A stretch of DNA of 64,000 nucleotides. Origin: Akkermansia muciniphila. GTDB lineage: Bacteria; Verrucomicrobiota; Verrucomicrobiia; Verrucomicrobiales; Akkermansiaceae. The number at the start of each line of letters is the position of its first letter. Positions within the stretch are counted from its first letter, which is position 1. Positions 18,137 through 28,254 of the stretch are shown one piece after another. The DNA lies in NCBI GenBank assembly GCA_945874895.1, contig CAMCIC010000001.1, positions 124,001 to 188,000 on the forward strand, in the 5' to 3' direction. The notes beneath the pieces are model-generated. The model was given only the letters and a program-made list of their open reading frames with translations, ran no database searches and was not told where the DNA came from. Position numbers and translations under genes: made by a program.

Positions 18137-18143
18137 GCAGGCC

Positions 18144-19079
18144 ATGAAATCAAATCGAAAAAGCGGAGACCCCGCAAGCAACCGCAAAGGCGGCATCCCT
18201 TTTTGGGAAAAAATGCAACCGAAAAAGCCCGAGCGTGCGATCAAAAAAGAAGCTGCGTCCGCACCCAAAACACCTCGCATTTCTTCAGCCATCAAATCGG
18301 CGCAATCGACCGAAAAAGGCTGGGATCAAGTCGCAGAATGGTATGAGGGATTGGTGGGAAATGAAGGATCGGATTACCACAAGCATGTGATCGTGCCAGC
18401 CTTGATGAATCGTCTCGGCGATCTCAAAGGAAAGCGAATGATCGATATTTGCTGTGGTCAGGGATTTTTAGGGAAAATGCTTCGTCATGCGGGCGCAGCA
18501 CGCGTGCAGGGAATCGATGCCAGTCCGCAATTGATCGCAGCCGCGCGCCAACGCCATGCCGACGATGCGCAGCAACACTATCAGGTGGCCGATGCCTGCC
18601 AACCCGGCGCTTGGGCCGATGGCTCGTATGACCTCGCCATTTGCCTGATGGCAGTGCATGATGTGCCAGACCTTCGCGGTTTGTTTCAGAACATCGGCCG
18701 CTGCCTCTCGCCTCATGGTCGGGCCCTGCTGGTGTTCATGCATCCTTGCTTTCGCTTTCCTCAACACACGCATTGGGGCTGGGATGCCGAAAAGCAGATA
18801 CAGTATCGTCGCATCGATCGCTATGGCAGCGAGCACACGATTCACATCACCACACACCCTGGACGCAAGAACAGCCAACAGACGAAATTCTACCATCGCC
18901 CACTGCCATCGTATATCAACGCACTCGCTGCTGCGGGCATGGCGATCACAGGCTGCGATGAACTTTTCACGCATCGCCGGTCGCAGGTAGGACCGCGCAG
19001 CAGAGCGGAACATTTCGCCGCTGAAGAATTCCCCATGTTTTTGCTTTGGGAATTGCGGCTTTGCCCTGCGCTTCAATAA
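18144..19079 (+). CDS. Class I SAM-dependent methyltransferase
   Basis: About 311 aa from ATG 18144, 7 bp after the recR stop. A basic, Lys/Pro-rich N-terminal extension of about 55 residues precedes the methyltransferase domain, whose SAM motif I reads IDICCGQGFLGKML (near residue 100) and is followed by VQGIDASPQLI and YDLAICLMAVHDV. The substrate is unknown; the fold is shared with small-molecule (UbiE/COQ5-like) methyltransferases. The stop overlaps the stop of the convergent Nudix-type gene by a few bases. Confidence 0.8.
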   Translation: MKSNRKSGDPASNRKGGIPFWEKMQPKKPERAIKKEAASAPKTPRISSAIKSAQSTEKGWDQVAEWYEGLVGNEGSDYHKHVIVPALMNRLGDLKGKRMIDICCGQGFLGKMLRHAGAARVQGIDASPQLIAAARQRHADDAQQHYQVADACQPGAWADGSYDLAICLMAVHDVPDLRGLFQNIGRCLSPHGRALLVFMHPCFRFPQHTHWGWDAEKQIQYRRIDRYGSEHTIHITTHPGRKNSQQTKFYHRPLPSYINALAAAGMAITGCDELFTHRRSQVGPRSRAEHFAAEEFPMFLLWELRLCPALQ

Positions 19080-19696
19080 GAGTGAGCGCAAAGGTGCTCG
19101 ATGCAATGCTGCGACCAAGTCTCCAATCGATCAAAATGCTGGAGGCGCAATTCTTCCAAAGAACTGAACTGCAGGTCGGTCAACGCATCTTCACGAGACG
19201 CCACATCTTCGCTATCAAGATCAACGAGATGAACCACGCCGAGGTGGACTTGACCCACAGGATTGGAGTCATCATTGAGCAACGCGATGATACGACTCGT
19301 GCGTTTGCTGCCAATCACAAGTTCTTCATCGAGCTCACGCGAAACGGCCGCGAAGTAGGCTTCGGGGCCCACACGACCTTCGCCCGTATCCACAGGGTTG
19401 ATGTGACCACCGACACCGACGGAAATTTTCGCGTGCAATCGGCTCTCCCCACCTGCCTTACCTCGGGTGTAATGAAGGATGCGATCACCACAACGGAACA
19501 GGCAATAGGGAATCAATTGCTTGTGTGAGGGATCTTCCTCGGCAGCGGCACGATCCATGAAAAAATGCTCCGCGGGATCGAGCAAGCGCTCCATGAAGCG
19601 ATCCGTCTGCTCCGTGAGGATGCCATGAAACATACCCAACTCCTCGAGCAAAGCCCGACGCACGACCAAAACTTCCTCACCTGCGTATTTCGACAT
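19073..19696 (-). CDS. Nudix-type hydrolase (predicted phosphoesterase)
   Basis: A 207-aa protein from ATG 19696, which begins MSKYAGEEVLVVRRALLEEL; an in-frame start at 19888 adds 64 uncharacteristic residues. The C-terminal half has a Nudix-like box: GVGGHINPVD, a spacer, then AVSRELDEELVIG, giving the REx2EE core (RELDEE) that binds the metal. Related proteins act on nucleotide-type diphosphates; the substrate here is unknown. It is transcribed divergently from the giant uvrA, 131 bp apart. Confidence 0.75.
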   Translation of the reverse strand: MSKYAGEEVLVVRRALLEELGMFHGILTEQTDRFMERLLDPAEHFFMDRAAAEEDPSHKQLIPYCLFRCGDRILHYTRGKAGGESRLHAKISVGVGGHINPVDTGEGRVGPEAYFAAVSRELDEELVIGSKRTSRIIALLNDDSNPVGQVHLGVVHLVDLDSEDVASREDALTDLQFSSLEELRLQHFDRLETWSQHCIEHLCAHSY

Positions 19697-19827
19697 ATCG
19701 ATGGTTGGCACGGGGTTAGATGCACCGCGCACTGGACGCGAAACTAGGCAAAGATCTCCCCATCGGCAAGCGGCATTTGTCCAATGTTTCCACTGGAAAA
19801 TTTCTGCTTCGCGCGTAGCTTCGAGCC

Positions 19828-22800
19828 GTGCCCAAAAAACCGACATCACCCCGAGACGCCCATGCCGTAATCCGCATCCGTGGCGCACGTCAGCACAACC
19901 TGAAAGGCCTAGATCTCGATGTCGCGCACGGACAGTTGACCGTGGTCACCGGGCCCTCGGGTTCGGGAAAATCGTCTCTGGCTTTCCACACTCTTTACGC
20001 CGAAGGTCAGCGGCGCTATGTGGAAACTTTTTCGCCTTATGTGCGTCAGTTCTTCGATCGCATGGACAAACCTGACGTCGATCTCATCGATGGCATACTT
20101 CCCGCCATTGCGATTGAACAAAAAAACCAAGTGCGCACGACGCGATCGACGGTGGGCACGCTGACGGAGATCAATGATTATCTGAAAGTCTATTTCTCCC
20201 GTATCAGCCAAGGCTATGACCCAAAAACGGGAGAGGAAATACGGCCCGATAGTCCGGAATCAGCACTCGCGTGGTTACAATCGGAACGCCTCGATCAAGC
20301 GATGCTCCTCCTGTTTTCCGTTCGCGTCCCCGAATTGGCAACACCTGGCGATTTTTTTCCTTTGCTCAGTCAGCAAGGGTTTCTCCGCGTGCTGCTTTAC
20401 GGCACGGTTTATCGAACGGATGAACCATCTCAATGTCCGCATCAGAAACTGCCCGCACAAATGTGGGTGGTACAAGATCGCGTGACGGTGAAGACGAGTC
20501 AGCGCGCACGTTTGCTAGAGGCACTGGAAACCGCCGCACGTCATGGTCACGGTTCATTTGCCGTATGCAGCACAGATGCAGAAGCGCAGTCTTTACGGCA
20601 GTTCAGCAACGATTGGGTCAACCCGAACACGGGCTTCACGCTTTGCGAGCCGAGCGCAGGATTGTTTTCCTTCAACAGCCCGCGCGGCGCCTGCCCGAAA
20701 TGCCGTGGTTTTGGTCGTGTGATTGGCATCGATCTCACAAAAGCAGTGCCGGACGCTAGTCTAACGATTCGCCAAGGCGCTGTGAAGCCATTCCAAGGCG
20801 AACGCGGCGAAGAATGCCAGCGCGATTTACTGCGCTGTTGCAAAGCGCGAGGCATCAACATCCACACGCCTTGGGAAGAACTGAGTGAAGACGAGCAAGA
20901 GTGGATCAAATATGGTGAGGGCGGAGATCCGGATGAAGCCTGGCGCGATGGTCGCTGGTATGGCATCAAGGGCTTTTTTGATTGGCTCGAAGGCAAGGCC
21001 TACAAAATGCACGTGCGCGTGTTTCTTTCCCGATACCGATCTTACACCGAATGCCCGGTTTGTCGGGGCAAGCGCCTGCGTCCGGAGGCGCTATGCTTTC
21101 GCGTTCAGGGGAAATCATTGCCGGAAATTTGGCAAACTCCCGTCGACGCCTTGGCCGCTTGGTTTGCTGAACAACAGAGCAAAGACCCTTCTCTCGAATT
21201 GGTGAGAAAGGAAATTCACGCACGCTTGCAATACCTCGTCGATGTAGGACTGAGCTATCTCACGCTCGACCGCCAAACGCGCACGCTTTCGGGCGGCGAA
21301 ATGGCACGCGTAAATCTCACGACCTGCCTAGGCGCCTCACTCACGAATACCTTGTTTGTTTTGGACGAACCCACGGTGGGCTTACACGCGCGCGACATCG
21401 AACGCTTGGTCGGAGTCATGCATCGTCTGCGCGATAAAGGCAATACCTTGGTCATCGTCGAACACGAGGAATCCGTCATGACCTCGGCGGATCAAATCAT
21501 CGATCTGGGTCCTGCCGCCGGTGAATGGGGCGGATCTCTCGTCTATCAAGGGCCCGCCATCAATCCGAAACAACAGGAAGGCACGGTTCCCTGGCTGGAT
21601 GGTCGCAAGCGCATTCCACTGCCGAAAAAACGTCGCAAGCCTGGCAAACCTTGTTTGCAGATCAGAGGAGCGACGCGGCACAATCTGAAGAAACTCGATG
21701 TGGACATTCCCCTAGGTTTGTTGGTTTGTCTGAGTGGTGTTTCAGGCTCGGGGAAATCAACTCTGGCGCATGATGTCTTGTTCGCCAACCTCGCCAAAAA
21801 AATGGGGCAGGATCCCGGCGATGAGCGCGAGGCGGCACCACTACAGAGTCTATCAGGCTCGCAATGGCTGAAGGAAGCATTGCTGGTCGACCAGTCACCA
21901 CTGGCGCGCACTCCACGTTCCACACCGGCGGTGCAGTGCGGTGCGTTTGACTTGATCCGTCAATTGTTGTGCGAGACGGAGTCGGCCAAGTCCGCCGGCT
22001 TGCAGCCGGGATTTTTCTCTTTCAACTCGGGACAAGGTCGCTGTGATCGTTGTGCGGGCGCGGGCTACGAGCAGGTGGAAATGCAGTTTCTGAGCGACAT
22101 CCAAGTCACCTGCCCTGATTGCTCAGGCCGACGCTATCGTCCATCAGCACTGGAATATACTTTGCTCGATCTGAGCATCGCCGATTGGCTGGATCTCACG
22201 GTCAGCACGGCTCTCAGGAGTCTGAAGAGCTTGACAATCGATGGTTCTAAAAAAACGTCTCGTGTTGCGCAGAAAGCCATCGATCTGCTCCATCCTCTTG
22301 AGCGTGTGGGTCTTGGCTATCTGCGTCTCGGACAACCACTCAATACTCTTAGTGGTGGCGAGTCACAGCGTTTGAAATTGTCATCCCTTCTCAGTGAAAG
22401 TCCGGAAGGGGGGCGTTTGCTGATTCTGGATGAACCAACCACGGGGTTGCATGTATCAGATGTTGCCACCTTATTGCTGGTGTTCCAACAACTCGTCGAT
22501 GCCGGCAATACGGTCTTGGTGATCGAACATCATCTCGATGTGATTGCTGCGGCAGATTGGGTCATCGACCTGGGGCCCAGCGGTGGCAACGATGGCGGAA
22601 AAATTGTTGCCAGTGGCACTCCGGAAGAGGTTGCCAAGACTGATGGCGAGACCGCGCGTTTTTTGCACGAAAAATTGTACGGCAAGAAAAACTCCAAGGT
22701 CAAGGAATCGCGGCGCATGATGGTCAAAGCGCCAGAAGAAATCGCCTTGCATGGAGCGCGACACCACAATTTGAAAAACATTTCGCTCAACATTCCACGC

Positions 22801-25335
22801 GATCAATTTGTGGTGATTTCTGGATTGAGTGGTTCGGGGAAATCGACCTTGGCTTTCGACATTTTGTTTGCGGAAGGTCAACGTCGGTTCCTTGATTCGA
22901 TGTCCGCCTATGCACGGCAGTTCGCAGATCAATTGGAAAAACCGGAGCTCGATCATCTCGGCGGATTGCCACCCACAGTGGCGATTGAACAGAGAATCTC
23001 CCAAGGCGGTAGCAAGTCCACTGTGGCGACGATCACGGAGGTATGGAATTTCATCCGCTTGCTGTATGCCAAGCTCGGCATACGTCATTGCTGCGGTCAG
23101 CCGGTCCAAAAGCAATCGCTGGCAGCCATGGAACAAAGCCTGCGCCGATTGCTGAAAGAGGGGCCGATTCGTTTGTTCGCCCCCTTGATTCGCGGTCGCA
23201 AGGGCTATCACACGGAGGTCGCCACATGGGCTCTTCAACATGGCTACGAGACCTTGCTGGTCGATCGTCAACTCATCGCAGCCGATGAGTTTCGTCCGCT
23301 CGAACGATTCAAGGAGCACGACATCGACGCAATGATCGCTGCCTTTTCCTCAGCGACAAAATCGTTGGGCGAGAAGCTCGAAGAAGCCCTGCGCGTGGGC
23401 AAAGGAAGTTTGCGAGTGTTGACGGCGAAGAATCAGTTTCACGTCATGTCCGCCTCACAATCGTGCCTGACTTGCGGGACATCGTATGAGGATCTCGATC
23501 CTCGCCATTTTTCCTTCAACTCACCTCACGGCTGGTGTGGCGAATGTCGGGGTTACGGAATGGTTCCAAAAAAACGTCACAATCTCGATATAACACGCTT
23601 CGATTCGTTACTAGCTGCGGAAGTGGATGAGGAGCGCTCCATGGAGCGGATGGACGCCGAGGATTTGGTGCTGTGTCCTCAGTGTCTGGGGCACCGACTG
23701 CGCGATGATTCCGCCCGCGTTCAGGTGGCGGCGATGGAAATCGGCGCGTTGGCACGGTTGCCGATTCATCGGGCGGCGGAACATTTTTCGCAGCTGAAAT
23801 TTCCCGAGCATCGCCAGCAATTGATCGCGCGCGACATCATTCCGGAAATCCATCAACGACTCGAATTTCTGAGCAAAGTGGGGCTGGGGTATCTGCAATT
23901 GGATCGCTCGGCTCGTACGCTTTCCGGCGGCGAGAGCCAGCGCATTCGCCTCGCGGCGCAGTTGGGATCGAACCTGCGTGGCGTGCTTTACGTGCTGGAT
24001 GAACCGACCATCGGCTTGCACCCGCGCGACAATGCAGCCTTATTAGAAACGCTCATTGCATTGCGCGACCGCGGCAATTCGCTGGTGGTGGTGGAGCACG
24101 ATGAGGATACCATTGCCGCGGCTGATTGTTTGATCGACCTCGGCCCTGGCGCTGGTCGTTTGGGCGGGCAAGTGGTCTATCAAGGGAAACCTCCGCAACT
24201 CGGGAAAAAGAAACACAGTGCCCAGCAAATCGCGGCCTCACCGACTTTGCGCGCGATGTCGATGGCACTCACACATCCCAAGCCTGAGCAGCGTCGCACG
24301 CTCACGAGTAAACCAAAGTGGCTGGAGTTGAGTGGTTGTCATGCGAACAATCTGAAAAATATCGACGTCGCGATCCCGCTCGGCTGTCTTACGGTATTGA
24401 CCGGCGTTTCCGGATCCGGCAAGTCGTCCTTCATGCACGGATGCCTCGCACCTGCGGCGCGGGATGGTGGCAAAAGCAAAAAGAGCAGCCCATTCACCAA
24501 GGCGAGGGGCTTCGATGCGGTGGAAGCGGTTTACGAAGTCGATCAATCACCGATTGGCAAAACATCGCGATCGTGCCCAGCGACCTACGTGGGGATTTTT
24601 GATGAAATTCGCAAGGTGTTTGCGCAACTTCCCGAAGCGCGCGCCCGTGGCTACGATGCCTCGCGTTTTTCGTTCAATACCGATGGCGGACGCTGCGAGG
24701 AATGCAAGGGCAATGGCCGCATCAAGCTGGAAATGGATTTCCTCCCCGCGACATGGGTTCCTTGCGATGTGTGCCAGGGAAAACGCTACAACGCACCGAC
24801 GCGGGAGGTTCTTTACCGTGATCAATCGATCGCTGATGTGTTAGCGATGTCGATCGAACAGGCCGCGAGTTTTTTCGAAACCCACAGCAAGCTCGCCGAG
24901 CCACTGCGTTTGTTGAACGAAACAGGCTTGGGATATCTCACGCTCGGTCAAGCATCGCCCACGCTTTCCGGCGGGGAGGCCCAGCGCATCAAATTGGTCA
25001 GTGAAATCGCCCGAGGTCGATCGCTGCGCAAGCGCATGGCTCAGCTCAAACACAGCATAGGCAATCTCTATCTGATCGAAGAGCCCACGGTAGGACTGCA
25101 TCTCGAAGACGTGCGACGTTTGATTGATGTGCTGCATCGCTTGGTCAACGAAGGGCATACCGTGGTGGTGATCGAGCACCACATGGCCATCGCGGCAGAA
25201 GCCGATTGGATCATCGACATCGGCCCCGAAGCCGGTGATGCGGGTGGTTCCATCGTAGCTCAAGGCACGCCCGAGCAAGTTGCCAAATCCAAAACCTCAC
25301 GCACCTCACCCTTCCTTGCGACGCAGTTGGGGTGA
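19828..25335 (+). CDS. uvrA: Giant double UvrA-type excinuclease ATPase (1835 aa)
   Basis: A head-to-tail fusion of two UvrA-like halves (about residues 1-965 and 966-1835). Four ABC ATPase cores are present: Walker A near residues 42, 640, 1001 and 1528, each with GSGKS, and four signature motifs LSGGE near 486, 841, 1366 and 1713. Zinc-finger CxxC pairs occur in both halves. Walker B reads VLDEPT, ILDEPT and VLDEPT in ATPases 1-3 but LIEEPT in ATPase 4. UvrA recognises DNA lesions and loads UvrB; canonical UvrA is about 940 aa and works as a dimer, so this polypeptide may be a covalent pseudodimer. It starts with GTG. A standard uvrA may also exist elsewhere. Confidence 0.93.
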   Translation: MPKKPTSPRDAHAVIRIRGARQHNLKGLDLDVAHGQLTVVTGPSGSGKSSLAFHTLYAEGQRRYVETFSPYVRQFFDRMDKPDVDLIDGILPAIAIEQKNQVRTTRSTVGTLTEINDYLKVYFSRISQGYDPKTGEEIRPDSPESALAWLQSERLDQAMLLLFSVRVPELATPGDFFPLLSQQGFLRVLLYGTVYRTDEPSQCPHQKLPAQMWVVQDRVTVKTSQRARLLEALETAARHGHGSFAVCSTDAEAQSLRQFSNDWVNPNTGFTLCEPSAGLFSFNSPRGACPKCRGFGRVIGIDLTKAVPDASLTIRQGAVKPFQGERGEECQRDLLRCCKARGINIHTPWEELSEDEQEWIKYGEGGDPDEAWRDGRWYGIKGFFDWLEGKAYKMHVRVFLSRYRSYTECPVCRGKRLRPEALCFRVQGKSLPEIWQTPVDALAAWFAEQQSKDPSLELVRKEIHARLQYLVDVGLSYLTLDRQTRTLSGGEMARVNLTTCLGASLTNTLFVLDEPTVGLHARDIERLVGVMHRLRDKGNTLVIVEHEESVMTSADQIIDLGPAAGEWGGSLVYQGPAINPKQQEGTVPWLDGRKRIPLPKKRRKPGKPCLQIRGATRHNLKKLDVDIPLGLLVCLSGVSGSGKSTLAHDVLFANLAKKMGQDPGDEREAAPLQSLSGSQWLKEALLVDQSPLARTPRSTPAVQCGAFDLIRQLLCETESAKSAGLQPGFFSFNSGQGRCDRCAGAGYEQVEMQFLSDIQVTCPDCSGRRYRPSALEYTLLDLSIADWLDLTVSTALRSLKSLTIDGSKKTSRVAQKAIDLLHPLERVGLGYLRLGQPLNTLSGGESQRLKLSSLLSESPEGGRLLILDEPTTGLHVSDVATLLLVFQQLVDAGNTVLVIEHHLDVIAAADWVIDLGPSGGNDGGKIVASGTPEEVAKTDGETARFLHEKLYGKKNSKVKESRRMMVKAPEEIALHGARHHNLKNISLNIPRDQFVVISGLSGSGKSTLAFDILFAEGQRRFLDSMSAYARQFADQLEKPELDHLGGLPPTVAIEQRISQGGSKSTVATITEVWNFIRLLYAKLGIRHCCGQPVQKQSLAAMEQSLRRLLKEGPIRLFAPLIRGRKGYHTEVATWALQHGYETLLVDRQLIAADEFRPLERFKEHDIDAMIAAFSSATKSLGEKLEEALRVGKGSLRVLTAKNQFHVMSASQSCLTCGTSYEDLDPRHFSFNSPHGWCGECRGYGMVPKKRHNLDITRFDSLLAAEVDEERSMERMDAEDLVLCPQCLGHRLRDDSARVQVAAMEIGALARLPIHRAAEHFSQLKFPEHRQQLIARDIIPEIHQRLEFLSKVGLGYLQLDRSARTLSGGESQRIRLAAQLGSNLRGVLYVLDEPTIGLHPRDNAALLETLIALRDRGNSLVVVEHDEDTIAAADCLIDLGPGAGRLGGQVVYQGKPPQLGKKKHSAQQIAASPTLRAMSMALTHPKPEQRRTLTSKPKWLELSGCHANNLKNIDVAIPLGCLTVLTGVSGSGKSSFMHGCLAPAARDGGKSKKSSPFTKARGFDAVEAVYEVDQSPIGKTSRSCPATYVGIFDEIRKVFAQLPEARARGYDASRFSFNTDGGRCEECKGNGRIKLEMDFLPATWVPCDVCQGKRYNAPTREVLYRDQSIADVLAMSIEQAASFFETHSKLAEPLRLLNETGLGYLTLGQASPTLSGGEAQRIKLVSEIARGRSLRKRMAQLKHSIGNLYLIEEPTVGLHLEDVRRLIDVLHRLVNEGHTVVVIEHHMAIAAEADWIIDIGPEAGDAGGSIVAQGTPEQVAKSKTSRTSPFLATQLG

Positions 25336-25454
25336 GGCTTTGGTGAACTGGGCTTCAGCTCATCAATGCCAATCCATGACCAAAAGATCTTATGGATAGT
25401 GGTATAGCTGGGCACTTAGAGCTCATGCATTTACTTTTTTAAGAAACGCAAATC

Positions 25455-26000
25455 TCAATCTTTTTTGCTATTTTTTTTCTTAAGTAATTCACCCAGATTT
25501 GCTGATGGCAGTTCGACATAGTCGGCAGCCTCTTCCATGACCACTGCTTCCTTTGCCGTCGGGGCTAGTTTTGCAGCTTCACGCAACATAGGGCCTGCCG
25601 AGGCATCGCCAAGGACAATCATCCCATTCACTGCGGCCTCGCGAATTTCTGCTTCAGGATGTACGAGATAGCCGCGGATCGCAGGTAGTTGCGCCGGATC
25701 GTAAGTGATGGAAGCTTCGTGAATTTTTTCAAGAATCGTTTGTTTGGACTCCGCGTTAGACGTAGAGTCTATCGCTAGCTTTTCGGCAGCGGATGACAAA
25801 GGTTCCGATTTATTCGAGGAGCCGAAATGATCTTGGCCAGTAGTTGTCGATGAAGTTTGTCGCGGTGGGACGAGCTCTCTCGAATTAGAGCCAGTCTCGT
25901 CCATCATAGATGGACGAGTGTTCATGAACCAAATGAGGCTCCCTATTGCGACCACTAGGACTGCAATCCCGAGTCGTTGATTAATGGGTGTTAATTTCAT
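25455..26000 (-). CDS. Membrane-anchored HEAT-repeat-like protein (181 aa)
   Basis: An N-terminal membrane helix (LGIAVLVVAIGSLIWFM, about 10-26) is followed by a Ser/Thr/Asn-rich linker and a C-terminal helical segment of one to two HEAT-like repeats (IRGYLVHPEAEIREAAVNGMI). The tail is Lys-rich. No enzyme motif is visible; the anchored repeat domain may bind a protein partner at the cell surface. It is convergent with the giant uvrA and its upstream region faces the AT-rich 26240 gene. Confidence 0.6.
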   Translation of the reverse strand: MKLTPINQRLGIAVLVVAIGSLIWFMNTRPSMMDETGSNSRELVPPRQTSSTTTGQDHFGSSNKSEPLSSAAEKLAIDSTSNAESKQTILEKIHEASITYDPAQLPAIRGYLVHPEAEIREAAVNGMIVLGDASAGPMLREAAKLAPTAKEAVVMEEAADYVELPSANLGELLKKKNSKKD

Positions 26001-26239
26001 CGGGGAAATCCAAACCTTATTGCGACGTTTTTCACAAGCTTTGAATGCGTGAATGTAAAGGTAGTGTTGCCATTCTGATCACAACGCTAGGGAAGGATTT
26101 TGCGAAAACGAAAAAATCATCAAATTTTTTAAAAAAAGGGCTTGACGCTAAGAGCAAATTACAATAGCAAATGCTGCATTGACAAAATTTCTTTTAAGAA
26201 AAACTTGCTCAATTACCAACACGAAAAAACATTATTGTT

Positions 26240-27073
26240 ATGAAAACACTTACTAAGTTTACTTCAGCAAGTCTCCTGCTTGCCGCTCTGTCTAACACAT
26301 CCTTTGCCGATTACATTCAATTGTCAGATCGTTCGTTCACGCTAGCGTTGACGTTGAAGACCGCTGCTCCCGGACTGAAGTTGAAAGACGCAGATACCGG
26401 TGAGACTTACCAAGCTTTTGAAAATGAAGAGGAAGTTTATGACGGTAACGACAACCTTACCAAAGAGATTTACAGATATTCTTCCGTTACGAAAAACTCC
26501 AAATATGGCAACAAAGAGATCGTTCAAGCAGCCTATGAAAACGGTCTTTTGCCCGATGACAAGATTTCCGGATGGGCGGTCATTGTCACCGAGGACGAGG
26601 AACAACCTAGAATTCAGTTGAAGAAAAAGATAGACGGCGAGGACACATACATCGATTCAGGCATAACTCTCGGGACAGATGGGACGATACAAGACATCGC
26701 AGAAAGTTATAATGATACTACATCCTATTCATACAAATTTGATGCTGAAATCGAGCAATACGAGCAGACCTCTGTTGTTAACACGATTACAGGAAGCTAC
26801 GTAGAAGAAGGGAAAATCAGCTTGGGAGTGACGGATGTAGAGATTTCAGGAGCATACGCCAGCGGTGGCAAGGTAATGTCTTACTATCCTCGCTACGAGG
26901 ATGAGAATGGCAAAATGGTTGAGGATAAGTCGGAAGCTGATTACGAGTATATTCCTTCAGTCGCAAAAATTTCGGGCTTGATTGGGACCTTTGAATCAGA
27001 AGAAGGATATTTTACTGTAATCACTGGCACAGCAACTGTAGGTGCTGGAAAAGGTACGATTATTAGAGAGTAA
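26240..27073 (+). CDS. Exported protein of unknown function in an AT-rich patch (277 aa)
   Basis: Unrecognised. A signal peptide (MKTLTKFTSASLLLAALSNTSFA) leads into an acidic, Tyr/Asp/Glu/Thr-rich mature protein predicted to be mostly beta-strand; no PEP-CTERM sorting signal and no cysteines are present. The gene and its 240-bp upstream region are visibly richer in A and T than the surroundings (for example GAA, AAA, TAT and ATT codons), which suggests recent acquisition. The upstream region contains TTGACG and TTGACA words but no convincing -10 partner at the right spacing. A strong terminator follows at 27172. Confidence 0.65.
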   Translation: MKTLTKFTSASLLLAALSNTSFADYIQLSDRSFTLALTLKTAAPGLKLKDADTGETYQAFENEEEVYDGNDNLTKEIYRYSSVTKNSKYGNKEIVQAAYENGLLPDDKISGWAVIVTEDEEQPRIQLKKKIDGEDTYIDSGITLGTDGTIQDIAESYNDTTSYSYKFDAEIEQYEQTSVVNTITGSYVEEGKISLGVTDVEISGAYASGGKVMSYYPRYEDENGKMVEDKSEADYEYIPSVAKISGLIGTFESEEGYFTVITGTATVGAGKGTIIRE

Positions 27074-27171
27074 AAAATACTCGGATTGTTGCTGCTAACC
27101 GTCTGGTATTATGGCAGCTATTTCTCTCATATAAAAAACGACTTAAGACACACAAAGGGCAACAGCCTGCT

Positions 27172-27212
27172 AAAACCCCGAGACTTTGTTTAAGCAAAGT
27201 CTCGGGGTTTTT
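27172..27212. terminator. Intrinsic terminator
   Basis: A long perfect stem AACCCCGAGACTTTG with its complement, a 6-nt loop and A/T runs on both sides. It ends the AT-rich exported-protein gene about 100 bp after its stop and insulates panC. Confidence 0.95.
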
Positions 27213-27319
27213 CGATATGATCTCATCGTGGCACAACAAATAGTTCCTAGCGAGCGTTTCCATGGGCAGTCGCTGATTTTTCCCTCGTCGCCCATGCAGC
27301 CCCGTGATAGCAGTCTGGT

Positions 27320-28171
27320 GTGATTGTAGAATCCGTTACTTCCTCCCTGCTGGAAAAAATTGCAACGATGGCTCGGCCGCTGTGTCTCGTGCCGACGATG
27401 GGAGCATTGCATGAGGGGCATCTCGCATTGATTCGTGCGGCGCGGGAAAAGGTCGGAGCGAGCGGGACGGTGGCGGTATCCATTTTTGTGAATCCGATGC
27501 AATTCGATCGCAAAGATGATTTGGAAAAATACCCTCGTCCTCTCGATCGTGATTTGGCGGCCTGTGAGGCGGCGGGAGCAGATCTGGTGTTTGCACCCGA
27601 TCCTGGGCAGATGTATGCGGCAGATCATAGTGTGACGATTTCGGAAAACCGGCTATCAACCACGCTGTGTGGTGCCGCAAGGCCGGGTCATTTTACGGGG
27701 GTTTGCACGGTGGTCATGAAATTGTTCCTGCTATTCCGTGCGGAGTTTGCCATTTTCGGAAAAAAGGATTTTCAACAACTCGCGATCATTCGCCGGATGG
27801 TGCGGGATCTGCACGTGCCCATCGAAATCATCGGTCATTCCACGGTGCGGGAAAGCGATGGCCTGGCCATGTCATCGCGAAATGTCAGACTGACTCCTGA
27901 GCAGCGCGCAGCAGCGCCATCGCTTTATCGGGCGCTCAGCGCCGCGGCGGGTTTGCTCAAATTGGGCGAGCGACAGGCGGGACCTGTGCTCGACGCAGCC
28001 AAGCACTACCTTGCGCAGACGATGACATTTCGTATCGATTACGTGGCACTTGTCGATGCGGAAACCTTGGAACCCGTGGCCGTCATTCGCAGGCCTGCCC
28101 TGCTAGCACTGGCAGGTTTTTTTGGCGATGTGCGTCTGATCGACCACATCGAGCTGCATGCGGATTTCTGA
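27320..28171 (+). CDS. panC: Pantothenate synthetase
   Basis: Ligates pantoate and beta-alanine with ATP to form pantothenate, the coenzyme A precursor. The 283-aa protein has VPTMGALHEGHLALI (ATP-binding PTMGxLHxGH), SIFVNPMQF, FGKKDFQQL and the SSRNVRL motif. It starts with GTG at 27320; ATG at 27368 is a shorter alternative that would cut just before the catalytic motif. No panB or panD is adjacent. Confidence 0.96.
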   Translation: MIVESVTSSLLEKIATMARPLCLVPTMGALHEGHLALIRAAREKVGASGTVAVSIFVNPMQFDRKDDLEKYPRPLDRDLAACEAAGADLVFAPDPGQMYAADHSVTISENRLSTTLCGAARPGHFTGVCTVVMKLFLLFRAEFAIFGKKDFQQLAIIRRMVRDLHVPIEIIGHSTVRESDGLAMSSRNVRLTPEQRAAAPSLYRALSAAAGLLKLGERQAGPVLDAAKHYLAQTMTFRIDYVALVDAETLEPVAVIRRPALLALAGFFGDVRLIDHIELHADF

Positions 28172-28254
28172 TCATGTTTCGTCTTGAAAAGCCCTCGAAC
28201 CTCCCGTAATGCTTTCATAAGAAACGACACAACAACTGATTCCATCCGTTTTTC

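Noticed and set aside
22471-23319. 282-aa minus-strand frame inside the giant uvrA
   Set aside because: Antisense to conserved ATPase motifs; a codon-bias shadow.
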